This document shows, in pieces, positions 21,747 to 36,110 of a stretch of 64,000 nt of DNA (its first letter is position 1; every line of letters begins with the position of its first letter). This stretch comes from Monosporascus cannonballus. Its lineage: Eukaryota > Ascomycota > Sordariomycetes > Xylariales. Both the position numbers and the translations under genes were made by a program. A model generated the notes under the pieces. That model ran no database searches, was not told the origin of the DNA, and saw only the letters and a list, made by a program, of their open reading frames with translations. Where the stretch lies: contig QJNS01000267.1 in NCBI GenBank assembly GCA_004154925.1, positions 1-64,000 of the forward strand, given 5' to 3'.

Positions 21747-24700
21747 TTTACTTAATAAAAACACAATTGTATTAAAAATAAAAACAATTAATATAGTTCC
21801 AAAAAACAGTACGCCGACAATAACCGTAAATATAGCAGCTTAACCCGTTATATACAATAGCGCAAATAAAGCTTAACAAATTCGAAAAGGAATTAAAAAA
21901 AGATTACTTATAAAAACGCTGCAAAATAACGAAATCTAAAGAAATTAAAAAGAATGCCCAAAAAGAACTTTAAATATAACGATAAGAACCATTAATAACT
22001 TTATTACTGTAGATATATAAATTAAAACGTATTAATATATCGTAACAATAAATAACTGAACTTTAGGCGGAATTATATTATACTAGATATGGTTAATAGG
22101 CTTAGATTGCTATAAAGATATAAGTTAAAACCTTATATAAGTACGAATGCTCAAAATTAGGAATTTGCTTACGATAACGAAAAAATTATATGCGAAATTA
22201 ATTATTTTCAAATTTTTATCCAAGGACGATACCAAATAATTGATTTCGATATCGTTCCATTTAGAAATTACTATATAATCTTAGAATTACCATGAATACG
22301 CCAGTACGGAATTTTCATTAATAAAGGGACTGGCTAGGTGAAATTTGCCTTATATTTCGTTAATCGGCCAAAAAAGAGAAATCTTAATATTGGATCGAAA
22401 ATAACAACTAATATAGATATAAAAATACGATAAATACATTATTACGCAAAAAGATAAAACACAAAAAAGAAAATGTGGATTAAAAATAAGATATATTATT
22501 GTTATTATCAAAATAAAAGTAAAGCAATTAATTAACGATCTAAAATAATGGCTCGAAAAGTTAGAAAGTTTAACCAATATACCATTATAATATTACCGAT
22601 AGAAGTAACTTTTTAGAAAAATGCTTGATACGAAATTATTCGAATATAGCGAATAAAATTATGAAATAATTCTTAAAAAAGGAGCTTCGACGAAATTTTA
22701 CCTTATTTATGACTTTAACGAAAACGAATTGCGTACTTTCAGAAAATACTTAGAAAGTCGGTTGGAAAAGAGATGGATTCGACTTTCGAAATTACTAGCA
22801 GGATACCCTATATTTTTTATACCAAAGAAAAACGAGAAATTACGATATATAATTAATTATCCATAATTAAACCATGTTACTGTTAAAAATCGAATATTAT
22901 TACCTGGAGTTATAAAAATAAAAAACCGATTTTATAAAGCTAAAAAGTCTATAATATGCGGTCTTAAAAATAAATATAACCTTATTAGGATTAAAAAAGA
23001 TACGCATAAAAAACTGCTTTTAGAACGAAATACGGATTATTTAAATAGTTAGTTATGTTAATAAAATTAACAAACGTACCAGTAATTTTTTAACGAATAA
23101 TTAATTATATATTACGATAATATCTCGATATTGTAGTTATATGTTATTTCGACGACATATCTATTTTTTCAGAAACAAAAGAAATATATGCAGAATATAT
23201 TTATAAAGTCTTTTCCGCTTTATAAAACGTAAAATTGTTTATTAACGCAGAAAAAAGTTATTTCTATATATAAAAGATAAAATATTTAAAACATATTATT
23301 ACCTGAGGACATATTAGGATAAACTCTAAGAAAATTGCTATAATTACAAAATAACAGATGCTAATTACGGTTAAGGAAATATAAGCATTCCTTAAATTTA
23401 TCAATTACTGCAGAAACGTTATTCGAAACTTTAGTAAAATAATTATACCCTTAATTAATTTTACGAAAGGAAAAGTCCAAATAAACGTTCGAAATAAAAA
23501 AGGCGTTTTAAAATATCAAAAATACAATTACTAACAAGCTAATACTAATTCTAAAGGATTTAAACTGCCTCGTTAAGCTAAAAACCGATACTTCGGATTA
23601 CGTATTAGGTATAATAATTGGATAACGACATAATTAAGACCAATTATATCTTATTCATTTTCTTTCATATAAATTAAAAAAAAATTGAACTTAATTACGA
23701 TATTTTAAATAAAGAATCTATGGCTATTATTATAACTTTTCGAAAATTTAAATATTTCTTAAAGAGAAATTTGTACCAGGTTAAGGTTTATACGGATTAT
23801 TAAAATCTTACCCGTTTTATTACGACTAAACAACTTATAGAATGATAATTAAAATATGCAGAAAAATTGGCAAATTTCGATTTCGTTATTATCCATAAAA
23901 AGGGTTTAGAAAACGGCAAAGCCAATACTTTAAACAGGCGGCCAAACTTCGAAAAAGAATTCATCAAAATTAACTATATAATTTGTAATACTATTATAAA
24001 AAGAAATTACGTCCGTAACGAATTGCGATAATTCGGGCTGTACCTTTTAATATGTATTAAAAAAATCCAGCAGTATAACGATGGTATCCTAAAGGACTAA
24101 AAAAGGGATAAAATATAAATATCAACTAAATACAAAAAGGGCTTAGTACAAAAAATATGCGAATACCAGTTACACAAATACCTAAGGATCCATAAAACCC
24201 TAAAACGACTGTAACGCATATATTGCTTTTTTAGAATAAAAATAATGGTTCTAAAGGTACGATGACAATGCGACCTTTATAATAAGATTAAAATACGATA
24301 ATATAAGCCTTACGAACAATTACAGCCATTCCCAGTCGTAAAGTAATTATAATACTTAGTTATATTCGACGTTATCACTAAATTTCTTATGTTAAAAAAC
24401 CCCTTTACGAAAATACATTATGATAAATTTTCGTAATTATCGATCGATTTATAAAATCTTTTTATATTTTATTGTTTTATAATGCTATAAACGCCGAACA
24501 AATAATTTACATCTTTTTTAAAATATATTTGTAATATATACGGATTATTAATAAAATTCATTTTAAATAAAGCATTAATATTGATATTCAAATATAATAA
24601 AGGCTTATAATATAGATTAGCTTAAATTCCAAATTCTTTTACGCTTTTAAACTATAAATTAATAAATAAATAAAACGGATAAATTAAATTTCGAAACTTA

Positions 24701-25359
24701 TTTACGGTATTATGTTAATTATAAATAAAATGATGAAGTTAGAAAGTTACTTATTGCTTAATTAACGTATAATACTGATTGTTACGAAAATATTAAAATT
24801 ATTTTAATATATGTAAATTTTTGTTTTATTTCAAAAGGGTTCAAAGAAATATTAAACAATGATATAATTAATATAAAAATAATATTTACGTTAAAATGAC
24901 TCAAGTAATTATACTAAAAAATAAAAGTAAACTAAAATTCGTATCTAAATAAATAAATAAATATAATAATTAGAAAAAGTTAAAAAGATTAATCTTTAAA
25001 AAAGGAAAATAATATTTTTCGTTACAAAAGATATTTAAACAAAACGACCCAATAAAAAAAATTCGATTTCAAATATAGCTACTTATGAAAAATCGCGAAA
25101 AGATCTTCGAAAATAATAACCTATTAAAATTTCTATCTAAGGTTAAATTCCATTTAATTTTCTATGTTTTTCTGCTCGAAGTAACGGCAAATACCATTAT
25201 AGTACGCAAGGGACAAAATAAGATAAAAGTAAAAAACGACACGGTATACGAAATGGAAAAAATCCTCGACATACAGATATAAGACGGACTTACCCAGTAC
25301 CTGATCAAATAATAAAAAACGCTCGGATTCCGAAAATATTTAAAAATCCGCCAAAAAGC

Positions 25360-25978
25360 TCATTGGCCCCCAGCGCCTACTAAAGAACTTTTACCGACAA
25401 CAACGAGCGCGTTCTAATTAATAGTCGACCAATCAATAGCCGAGATATCGGACCAATCGGTCGCAGCCTGTATTAACGTAATAGCCGTAACGGCAGCTTC
25501 CAGCTATTCTTATTCCTAATGTTTCCATTTTTCCAATTCGTCCAATAACTAAAGTCTACGTTATATTATAATAACACCTTTCGAACGAACTACTATCTTT
25601 TACTTACGTAAACGAATAAAACGAAAAGGGATTTATTTATTTTTTTCTAATAACGATATTAAACCTTAAGATAAAACTGTTAAAGGTTTGAAAATCGCTT
25701 TTTGATAAGAGTTTTTTTACATTCCAAACGTTAATATTTTTAACGAATATTTTCCAAAGAAAAGCGGCACGTCGATACTATCGAAGGACCGATCCCGATT
25801 AACATATTTTTTATACCTTAAAACGTTTTCTAGTATTTTACACCTTATATTTTTTCGATAAACACTAAGAATAAGGCATAATTTCATATCCGAATTCGTC
25901 GAAGGCCTTTACGAGGTTAACGTAACGAATAATAGAAAAACGGGAAACGCGACGAATCTTGGGAATGCAAAACCACAT
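25360..25978 (-). pseudogene. R2 antisense gene: Zn2Cys6-like cluster plus coiled coil
   Basis: Minus-strand counterpart of the R3/R4 gene. A possible start is ATG at 25978. The cluster reads Y-x2-C, then a 1-nt indel, then C-x8-Y-x2-Y, with F at the sixth position. The tail reads L-E-A-A-V-T-A-I-T, D-W-S-D-I, D-W-S-T-I-N and ends G-A-G-G-Q, with the stop at 25362-25360. That stop is 62 nt inside the end of R2 pol (25421). Several stops and a frameshift make it non-functional. Confidence 0.72.
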
Positions 25979-26049
25979 ATTTGAAATGAAAAAAGGAAAA
26001 AAGAAAAAATGGAATCATAAGGATCAGATTTTTTGAAAAGGGGAGATCG

Positions 26050-26423
26050 TATTATAACCTAACAAGTTTCTGCCTCGAAAAACGGTTAGATAAGAATAAT
26101 ACGGGCCACTCTTCGGATTACGTAACGAATAATTATTGCTAAGCCAGTAATGATCTTTGATTAAAAATGATCCTAAATAATCGTAATTATAAGTAATTAG
26201 GCCAAAATTAAGGGAAATATATATACTTATTAATTCCATAATTTAAATAATACCAGTTTCTGGCGTTTATTAATACCAATTGTTGTAATATATCTCTGAC
26301 ACCCTTGGGATTAAGAAACGTAATACGTTACTGTATTTATTGCTCAGAATCCCATAATACTCTTGCCAACATAAACCCGTACGACTAAGATTTAATAGTT
26401 GGTGAAACCGCCTAGTCGTCACA
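26050..26423 (+). repeat. R2 3' LTR
   Basis: 374 bp, from TATTATAACC (TGTTACGACC) to CGTCACA, followed by TSD AAAAC. It keeps the full outer end that the split 5' LTR lost to R3. Confidence 0.92.
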
Positions 26424-26428
26424 AAAAC

Positions 26429-29400
26429 GTAATTCTTGGTCCCGTTGCTATTAATAAAAACCTTTTAATAAACGTTAGATATTTTAGATTTTCTTGTAAA
26501 TCTTTAGCCATTTTCAGAATTTATATATTTCCTTTATTTAATTAAATTGTAAGTAAATCTTTTTTCTTTTTTTTATATTAAGGATTTTTTGTATTTGATT
26601 TATTATTTTGTTTTTTATTTTTATATCGTTTTATTTCGTTCAAACTTCAATAATACTTATTATTAATGTTAAAAAGGGCACAAAAATTAAACAGAATTTG
26701 ATATTTGATAAAAATTGCATTTAATAATTATTTTTTAAAACGATATGAGTTAATTTATAAAGGTCGATATATTTTAACTTAAATTCTTCGGTATAGCTTT
26801 TTGTTCAAATACTTTTTATAACGAATTAGTTCTTTTTCGAAATTTAAGAACTTTGCATATTTTTAATTGCAATATTTACTTTTTTAATAATATGACAATT
26901 ATAATTTTTTTTATTTTCAAATATAATTCCTAAAGGTCTTGTAATATAAAGTTTATTTTAAGTGTAATCAGCTTATTATATTAGATTTTTGAAATAAAAT
27001 GTATAAATTTCAGATGATTGAAAATAAAATTATTTTAATGTTATCTAAATAATTAATATTATAAACTAATTACATAATACATAATTTCGTAATTGGATTA
27101 TTTCAGTAGCAATTAACGTATTATTGCAAATATATTTCTAATATATGGTTCAATTATTCAGTATATATATTTATATAAAATTTGAATACAGTACAAAATA
27201 TATCCATTTAATTCATTCATTTTATAGTGTTTTATAAAAGGTTTATATTAAATATAATATTTCTATTAAAGGTAACCTTCGGTAATAATCCGTATATACT
27301 ACTTGTATTAATAGAAGAAGAAATATATTTTATGTTCGGTTGTCGCGTTTTTAAACTAAATAAAAGTTTAACCAACACTGTTAGGGGATTAACACTTATG
27401 AAACTATTATTATAATATATTTGTATAGTTAAAATTTGTAATAAAGGCGATTTAACGATAAATTTCGTCATAATTATATTTTATAATACGTTTAAAATTC
27501 ATAATACTTATAATATTTTATGACATTTCTATTGTTAAGTTTTAGACTTAGTAGTAAAGTTATATTACCGTCGTATATCTTGAAATATTTAAGGTTTGCT
27601 TAAGAAAATAATAAATATAATAAATCGGGTGAAAATTTTATAAATTCATAAATATTAGTAAAATTAATATTTATATATATTGCGTTTCAAATTAACATAA
27701 CAGGTTTTCAAGATTCATAATCTATTCATTTTTTAATATACGTTATATAATATAGCCCTTACAGTTGAAATTTATTGTAAATATAAATATTTTAATGTAA
27801 TGTTAAAAACTATACTTTTAATTTTCACTAATTCTTGTTGGAAAATTTGTTCTATAATTCAAGTATTCTTTTTGCTGTGTCTTGAACATGTTTTATAAAT
27901 GATAATAAAATTAAAACTCTTTATTTTTCTATATATCTCAATTTTTATTTTATAAATCTTTAGGTTATGATAAATAATATTACGGTTTAATAATTTATAT
28001 CAACATTAATTGAATAAAATCATCATTAAAAATTATTAAATTTTCTAAAAGCGATAATAATCATAATAAGTTTTTCTTTTTAAATAACATAATTAACGTC
28101 GATTTTTTATGCAAAAGAAATAAAAAAAAATATAACTTACGTTAATTATATAGTTATATAATTCTATAGTTTAATATACAATCTAAAATATCCATTTTTA
28201 AGTTAACTCAATATATTGAAATATATATAATTTGTATTTATTCGTTAATAAATACCTTTTTAATTATATATAACATTTCTACATTATGTAATATTCGTTT
28301 AAATATTTTTTAATAAAATTAATTTAACACATGATAATTTTATTAGAGATTTCAACAAGTTTCTTATAAACTATAATAAATTCCAAAAAACGGATATATT
28401 TCAATTAGAAATACGTCTTGTTGTTTGAGTAATATATTGCTTTTTTAACGTGGAATTTCCTAAATGCTAAAATATAATCGTATTTGAAATATCTTAATCG
28501 TTCTTTACTAAATTGAATGCTTTTTATAATAATTAATAATTTAACCTGTTATATAATTTAAAGTATGTTATAAATATATTTTATGTATTCTTTTCGTAGC
28601 CCAAAGACATACTATAGGAATAATATATAAGAAAAATATTAAGATATATTCATAATATGTAATTTATTATTTATAAAAAACCTTAGTATATCCATAAAAT
28701 GTATTAACATAATCTACATTTTCATTCCCAGTATACTTTTATTCATTTTTCTATTTAAGATCTATAAACGGAATTTATTTTTATAATCCAATATCATTCA
28801 ATACTTCACTTTTTAATATTAATAATTTATTCTAATAATTCGAAATAATAATAATTAAATACTAATATTAATGTCGTTTAATTAACTATGATGAATTATG
28901 AAACATAATTTTAAATTCTTTTTTTAAATATTAAGAATACAACATATTTTAATGGTATTTTCGAAAATCAAAGTTATTTTTTACCTGCAATTTTTTAAAT
29001 ACTGTTAAAAAAAGTAGTTCGTTTCTATTAAAACTAAAGATAAAGTAAAACATCTTAACTACACTGTTTTTTAATATATATTACTTAATTCTATTTCATA
29101 TATCTTTTAAAATTCATATAATAGTTTTTTGAAAACGGTATTTGGATTTATAATGCTATAATTATAATATAATTGAAAACCTGTACCTTTCGTCTTTTCA
29201 TTCGAAATTTCCTTTTAATTATTTATATTTTTCTTTACTAATAATAGTATTATCTTATAATTTTTAATATGTTTCTGTTTCATATTTTATTCCATTTAGA
29301 TAATACAATATTTTATTTTTTCAAGTTTATGATGACTGCCATGTTAAATGCAATATCAAAATTTTCTTTTCATTATATTTATAAATAAAGCATAAAATAA

Positions 29401-29818
29401 ATATTATTGTGTTGACGGCTTTAGTAATGATAACGTTATATTAGAATTATGAAAATTATAGGATTTTATAGTAATTCTTAAACATAATAATATTAATATT
29501 TGTTATTTAATTTTATTTTTACATTACACTTTGAAGGTAAATAGTTTTACATATAATATTTCTGTCATCATAAACAAAATCATAATTTTCTATAGTTATT
29601 AAAAATATAAAGTTTAAACCGATGTTTTTATAATATTTCCAGCTTATTAAAAATATTTAATATATATATATTTTTTGCTTATAATTTCGTAATCTATTAC
29701 TACGATATAGTACTATCTTTCAGCTTCTATATCTCAGGTAATAAATATATTACAGGTTTTTAATATTATATATAACACTTCTTTTAAATCCTTTTTTTAA
29801 TGTTTTTATGTTTTATTA
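26429..29818 (-). pseudogene. R1 pol, 3' half (chromodomain to RT-protease region), very decayed
   Basis: 26429-26500 matches the pol/antisense-gene overlap of R4. Later blocks align by position with R4 integrase (~27,200 with R4 6,440) and the protease region (~29,400-29,800 with R4 8,690-9,000). CpG is nearly absent, unlike other copies, so little protein can be read. The assignment is by collinearity with R4. Confidence 0.55.
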
Positions 29819-29823
29819 TGTTA

Positions 29824-30198
29824 TATAACAGCTAGGCGGTTTAACCAACTATTAAACCTTAGTCGTACGGGTTTATGTTGGCAGGAAGATCGTGGAAATC
29901 TGAGCAATTGATATAGTAATGTGTTACGTTTCGTAATGATAAGGGTGCTTTGGGTAACGATATATTATTTCAAATTAACGTTATTTAAATTATGGAAATA
30001 ATAAGCGTATATATTTCTTTCCTTTTTGGCTTAATTATTTAATATTATACCGTTAGTAGTAATTACGATTACTTGGGATCACCTTTGATTATTAATAATT
30101 TTTGGCTTGGCAGTAATTACTATTACGTGACCCGGAAGGTAGCCCGTATGTTTCTTGCCTGACCGTTTTTTGCGACCGGAACTTGTCGGGTCGTAATA
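29824..30198 (-). repeat. R5 3' LTR
   Basis: 375 bp. The U3 module contains GATCACC and related repeats, shared with R2 and different from R4/S. It differs from its partner 5' LTR mainly by transitions. Confidence 0.92.
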
Positions 30199-30289
30199 CG
30201 ATCTCCCTTTTCCTTAAATTTTGCCCTTAACATTTCTTTTTTTTTTCGTTTGGTAAATATCCCTTTTTTTATTTTTAGTTATTTCGTTT

Positions 30290-30897
30290 CGCATTTTCAA
30301 AATTTGTTGCGTTTTCCGTTTTTTTACCGTTCGTCGTATTAATTTCGTAAAAGCTTTTAACGAATTTGGTTACGAAATTATGCCTTGCTTTTATTATTTC
30401 TCGAAAAACATAAGGTGTAAAATAAGGGAAAACGTTTTAAGATATAAGGAATATGTTAATCGCAATTAAGTTTATATTAATACCGATATATCCATTTTTT
30501 TATAAAATATTCGTCGCGAATATTAACGTTTGGAACGTAAGGAAACGTTTATCGAAAAACAATTATTAAACTTTTAATAGCTTTATTTCGAAATTTAACG
30601 TATATATTCAAAAAAATAAATAAAGGTTTTTTCCGTTTTATTCGTTTGCGTAAGCAAAAAACGTTAATTTATTCGAAAAGTATTTCCATAATATAACGTA
30701 AGCTTTAAATACTGGACGAATTAAAAGAACGAAAACGTCGGGAATAAAAATAATTGGAGGCTGCCGTTATAGCTATTACGTTAACGTATATTGCGGCCGA
30801 TTGGCCCGATATTCCGGTTATTGATTGGTCGGCTGTTAATTAGGACGCGCCTGTTATTGCTAGTAAAAGTTCTTTAATAGGTGTTAGGCGTTAATAA
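30290..30897 (+). pseudogene. R5 antisense gene: Zn2Cys6-like cluster plus coiled coil
   Basis: The start codon is not clear, so the left edge is approximate. From 30386 the frame reads C-x2-Y-x6-C-x8-Y-x2-Y-x6-Y: exact Zn2Cys6 spacing with four Tyr (TAT) where TGT is expected. It is preceded by F-G-Y-E-I-M-P, as in R2. A frame change follows, then a tail with L-E-A-A-V, D-W-P-D-I-P-V and D-W-S-A-V-N, and the terminal stop at 30895-30897. The last Gln codon is TAA. The overlap with R5 pol is 62 nt. Confidence 0.77.
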
Positions 30898-33800
30898 AAT
30901 TTTTGGCGGGTTTTTAGGTATTTTTGGAATTTGGATGTTTTTTTATTTAATTAGGTATTAAGTAAATCCGTTTTGTTTTCGTATGTCAAAATTTTTCTTT
31001 ACTTCGTATACCTATTTATTTTGCAATTTTATATTATTTTATGCCATATATATTTTAATTGTATTTGCTGCTAATTCGAAGAAAACAACGTTAAAAATTA
31101 GATAAAGGTTAATTTTTGGTAAAAGTTTTAATTAGCAATTATTTTCTGAGATTTTCTTAGTAATTCTATATGGACCGATATATTTCAAATCGAGTTTTTT
31201 GTTGGGTTATTTTATTTAAATATTTTTTGTAACGAAAAAAACTATTTTTCTTTTCTCGAAAATTAATGTTTTTAATTTTTTTGGTTATAATATTTGTTAT
31301 TTTAGTTCCGTACGAATTTTAGTTTTGTTTTTATTTTTCAGTATAATTATCGCAATTAATTTGACGTAAGGATTATTTTAATATTAATCGAACTGTCGTT
31401 ACGTATTTTTTTATAAACTTTTGAAATAAAACCAAAATTTGCGTTTGTAAATATTATTTTGATATTTTCGTAATAACTGATATTATAGGTTATTTATGCA
31501 ATTAGTAATTATTTAACTTAATTATTTTGTTCGTAATTAATATAATATCCTAAAGAAGTTTTTAAAATATAATATATTTATTTTATTTGTTTATTTATTT
31601 AAAGTTTAAATACGATAAATGATTTATAATTTAAGGTAATTTATGCTATTAAACCTTAATAAAATTTAAATACGAACGTCGATTTTTTTTTATAATAATT
31701 CTTATTAATAATCCGTACATATTAAAAATGTATCTGAAAAAATATATGCCAATTATTCGGCGTTTAAATTTTTATAATACGGTAAAAAATAAGAAAACTT
31801 CGTAAATCGGTCGATAATTACGAAAATGTTATCGTAATATATTTCCGTAATTAGGCTTTTTGATATAAGAAGTTTAATAATAAAGTTAAATATAACTAAA
31901 TATTATGGCCGTTTTGTAATTAGTAATAGTTGTAATTTTCCGTATGGTTTATGTCGTTAAGTTTTTATTTTGGCATAAATATCGTATTGCCGTATAATAT
32001 TTTATATTATTATTTGTATTTTAAAAAAAGGTATATATACGTTAAAGTCGTTTTAACGTCTTATAAATCCGTAAATGTCCATATAATTAATATTTGTATA
32101 TTTCGTATATTTAATTTTTCTGGTATTTTTTGGAATTTATATTTTATTTGTTTTTTAGTTTTTTAGAAAAGTATTATTATATTGCTAAATTTTTTAATAT
32201 ATATTAAAAGGTATTACCCGAATCGTCGCAATTTATTGTAAGCGTAAATATTCTTTTGTAATAATATTAAAAATAATATAACTAACTTTAATTAATTTGT
32301 TTTCGAAATTTAATTACTTACTTAAAATATTTGTTTTCTTAGTTTTTAAATCTTCTTTATGCATAATAACGAAATCGAAATTCGCCAATTTGTTTACGTA
32401 TCGAAATTATTATTTTATAAATTCCTTAGTCGTAATAAATCGGGTAAAATGTTGATAATTTATATAAATTTTAACCTAATATAAATTCCCGTTTAAAAAG
32501 TACGTAAACTTTCGAAATGCTATAATAATAGCCATAAACTTTTTATCTGAAATGTCGTAATTAAATTCGGTTTTTTTTAACTTATATAAAACAAATATAA
32601 TAAGGTGTAATTTATCTTAGTTATTTCGTTATCCGATTATTATATTTAATGCGTAATTCGAAATATCGGTTTTTAATTTAACGGGGCGATTTAGATCTTA
32701 TATAGTTAATATTAATTCGTTAATAATTATATCCTTAATATTTTAAAATACTTTTTCCGTATTTAACGTTTATTTAATTTTTTTTTATAATTCGTTAAAG
32801 ATATAATTATTTTGCTAAAGTATCGAATAAACTTTCTATAGTAATTAGCAAACTTGAAAAATGCTTATACCTTTTTAATTATTATTGGCGTTTGTTATTT
32901 TGTAATTACAGCGATTTTTTTAGACTTTATTTTGATATATTTTGAGGTAATAATATGTCCTAGATATTTTACTTTTTATATATAAAACTGGCTTTTTTCC
33001 GCGTTAATAAGTAACCTTACGTTTTATAAAGTTTAAAAAACCTTATAAACGTATTTTACGTATATTTTTTCTGTTCCTAAAAAAATAAAAATATCGTCGA
33101 AATAGTAAACAACCAAAATATCGAGGTATTGTCGTAATACGTAATTAGCTATTCGCTAGAAGGTTACTAATACTTTCGTAAATCCTATTAATATAACCAA
33201 ATACTTAAATTATCCTTATTTTATTTTAAAAGTTAATTTCTTTATTTATATATTTTTTAATCCTAATAATATTATGTTTATCTTTAAGATCAAATATTAT
33301 GAATTATTTGGTTCCGTAAAATTGGTTTTTTATTTCCGTAATTAAACGTAATAATATTTAATCTTTAATAATAATGTCGTTTAATTGTAGGTAATTAATT
33401 AAAAATCGTAATTTTCCGTTTTTTTAATACAAAAAATATCGGGTATTTTGCTAATAATTTCGAAAATCGAATCTATTTTTTTATCAGCGATCTTCCAGGT
33501 ATTCCTTAAAAATACGTAATTTGTTTTCGTTAAAATTGTAAATAAGGTAAAACTATGTCTAAAATCCTATTTTAAAAATTATTTCATAATTTTATTCGTT
33601 ATATTCAAATAACTTGATATCGAATTCCTTTTTAAAAAGCTGCTTATATTTATAATATTATGGTAATATATTAATTAAATGTTTTTAACTTTTGGAGTTG
33701 TTATTTTTCTTGTTCCAAATCGTTATTTAATTGATTTAATTTCGCTTTAATAATATTAACAATATGTTATATTTTTTTAATACTCGTTTATTTTTATATC

Positions 33801-36110
33801 TTATTGCTTTAGGTAATGTAGTATTTATCGTATTTTTATAGCTATATTTGTTGTTATTATCCATTAAATATTAAGATTTTAATTTTTTATTTATTTGCTA
33901 ATAAGATATAAAACGAACCTTACTTACTTAATCCCACTATTAATCAAAATTCCGCACTGGCGATTTTATAACAATCTTAAAATCATATCGTAATTAACCG
34001 TTTAATATTATCCTTTAATAAAAATCTCGAAGTACTTAATTTCGCATATATTTTTCCGTTATTAAAAACGAATTCTTAATTTTCGGCATTCGTTATTATA
34101 TAAGATTCCCACTTATATTTCTATAACAATCTAAACTTATTAACTATATCCGGTATAATAAAATTTCCGCCTAAAGTTCCGTAATTTACTATTACGGTAT
34201 CCCAATATATTCCGATTTATATACCTAAAGTAATAAAGTTATTAACGTTTTTTATTATCGCGTTTAAAGATTTTTTTAAGAATTCCTTTTAATTCCGCTG
34301 GATTTCGTTATTTTGTGGCTTTTTTATAAATAACTCTTTTCTTTTAATTTTTATTCGAATGTATTAAACTTTACTTATATTCTTTTGTTTAATGCGTTAC
34401 GCTGCTATATCTGTTATTAATACCGGCGTATTATTCCTTTAAATTATATTAATTATTTTTAATTTTCTTACAATTCTTATTTTTATCAAATAAATTGTTT
34501 TTTTATGTTTACGACTATATCTTATTATACGTCGTCCTAATTATCGTTCCAAAAAATCTTTTATAAATTAACGTATTTCTTTTTTAATGGCTTTTTTTTT
34601 CTAAAATTCCGCAGTAAATACTAATTGAAAATAAAAATCTGTAATAATTTTCTAGCAGTATTTTTTTACCGTACGCTAAATTAACTCCTTTTTCATTTAA
34701 TAATTATACCATCTATAATAACAAAAAAGGTTTTCTTACCGGCATTACTTTTTTTCGGGCCAGCTTTTTACCTGAGCTAATTGCTGCACATTTCTTAAGG
34801 CTATAAATCGAATATATCGATATTATTATTTATTATTTTTATTATTTCCGGTACGGTTTAGAAAATCGAATCCCTTATAATATATACGAGTAATTCGTTC
34901 GTAAATATATTATTTTCATTTTTCGTAATCGGGATATTTTCTTCGTCGACAGTATATGGCGTATATCCTACCGTGTTAATTAGGGATTCCGGGACAAATT
35001 TCTTTTGTCCAATTCTGGTATTTACGTTATTATTTTTGTAACGCTTCTTATTATGTTCGTAATATTTATTAAGCCAGCTTTTTGGCTTTTTTCATTTTTT
35101 GTCGGATTTCTTATCGTAATAATCCTTATTAGACCTTTTGCTATAAACTTAATATATACTTAGCTTGGATTATGTTAATAACTTTGTTATTATTTTCTTA
35201 ATTATTCCTAAATTATTTTTCCGATATAAAGAGCCAATTATTTTACCGTAACTTTTTAGGCTTCTTATATTAATAAGCCTTATATCCTATCTTATTACAA
35301 TTAAAGCAGTTAATCTGGCTTTAATTTTATTTATAGATAACGTCGAATTCCATAAATCCTGGCGCTATTCCATAAGAAATAAAAAATATATTTCGTTTTT
35401 TCCCTTAATTAAATTTGTTTTATTTTAAACGTAAAGCATATTATCTCTTTTTTTCTTATTATTTTTTAAATTCCCGATTATTAATTTTAATTGCTTTTAC
35501 AATATACCGGTTTAAGGTAATAAATTATTTACTCCGAATAATTTTAGTTTTCGTATTATTTTTCAAGCTTTTATAAAATATATCGATAAAGGCGTCGGCT
35601 TTATTATCTTCTTATCCCATTTTAACCGCAAAATTTTTAAAGGTTACGGCGTACTTAGATATAAATTCTTTTTGTCGAAATTATAAAAATTATTAAGCCG
35701 TAAATTATTTTTTATACGAATTACCGAAATTATTACGTATTTTATTTTCGAAATTAATATAAAATAAAAAGAATTTATTAATAAAATCGTTTTTATCTGG
35801 CTTTTTTATTTTTAAAAACTTTTTATAATAAGCTTAAACCAATTAACCCTATTTCTTATTAGGTATATTCTTATTGCTAAAATTATATCCGCTAGGTTAT
35901 TAAGGTTTAGGAAATAAAAATAAATTCGTACCTAAATTAAAAAAGTTTAAGGGTTATCTTTTCTATCGTAAACCTTTAGCTTTTTAGGTTTTATACAGGC
36001 GAAAAAAGTTTAGGTAAATAACGTAACCCTAAGTTGTCGAATTCTTTTTTCCAGTTCTCGAATTCGAACCTAAAACTATTAAATAAGGGTTTCCTAAATA
36101 TTTGTCGACA
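30836..36110 (-). pseudogene. R5 gag-pol polyprotein (chromovirus), RIP-inactivated
   Basis: ATG at 36110. The first ~150 codons have the shape of the retrotransposon gag family: an early helix, K-x-Y-D-R-K-D-N, T-F-L-I-Q-V-R-I-Y-F, and N-W-F-K-L-I at about residues 45-105. RT lies on the minus strand ~33,600-33,050, with Y-F-D-D at 33093-33104. Integrase is near 31,700-31,900 and the chromodomain near 30,890-31,030. The terminal stop is at 30836-30838. Confidence 0.83.

Larger units (their letters stand above)
19606..25421 (+). pseudogene. R2 gag-pol polyprotein (chromovirus), RIP-inactivated and split by solo LTR S
   Basis: The start is ATA (19606) in place of ATG, followed by F-T-S-K-Q. 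Gag runs to ~20700, with a decayed zinc knuckle (C-F-N-x-K-x-I-G-Y) near 20580-20620. Protease-linker region ~20860-22330, interrupted by S. RT ~22700-23240 with Y-F-D-D at 23145-23156. RNase H (L-K-T-D-T-S-D-Y near 23580). Integrase ~23900-25000. Chromodomain 25244-25360, reading V-Y-E-M-E-K-I-L-D-I and Q-Y-L-I-K. A frameshift separates its end, which finishes R-L-L-K-N-F-Y-R-Q-Q-R-A-R-S-N with TAA at 25419-25421. The chromodomain is known in such elements to read histone marks and steer integration. Confidence 0.87.
2992..26423 (+). mobile_element. R2: full-length chromovirus-type LTR retrotransposon (plus strand), with R3 and S inside
   Basis: The 5' LTR is split (2992-3342 and 19508-19549), internal DNA runs 19550-26049, and the 3' LTR is 26050-26423. 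A perfect 5-bp TSD AAAAC lies at 2987-2991 and 26424-26428. With R3 and solo LTR S removed it is ~6.9 kb. Coding order on the plus strand: gag with zinc-knuckle remnant, protease region, RT (catalytic tetrad Y-F-D-D at 23145-23156), RNase H, integrase, chromodomain at 25244-25410. It lies inside R1. Confidence 0.87.

Noticed and set aside
22350..22577. Minus-strand 75-codon frame in R2
   Set aside because: It is antisense to R2 pol upstream of RT and is hydrophobic only because of AT-rich codons; it is not a membrane protein.
31951..32166. Plus-strand 71-codon frame in R5
   Set aside because: Same situation: antisense to R5 integrase, in the same position as the rejected R6 frame.
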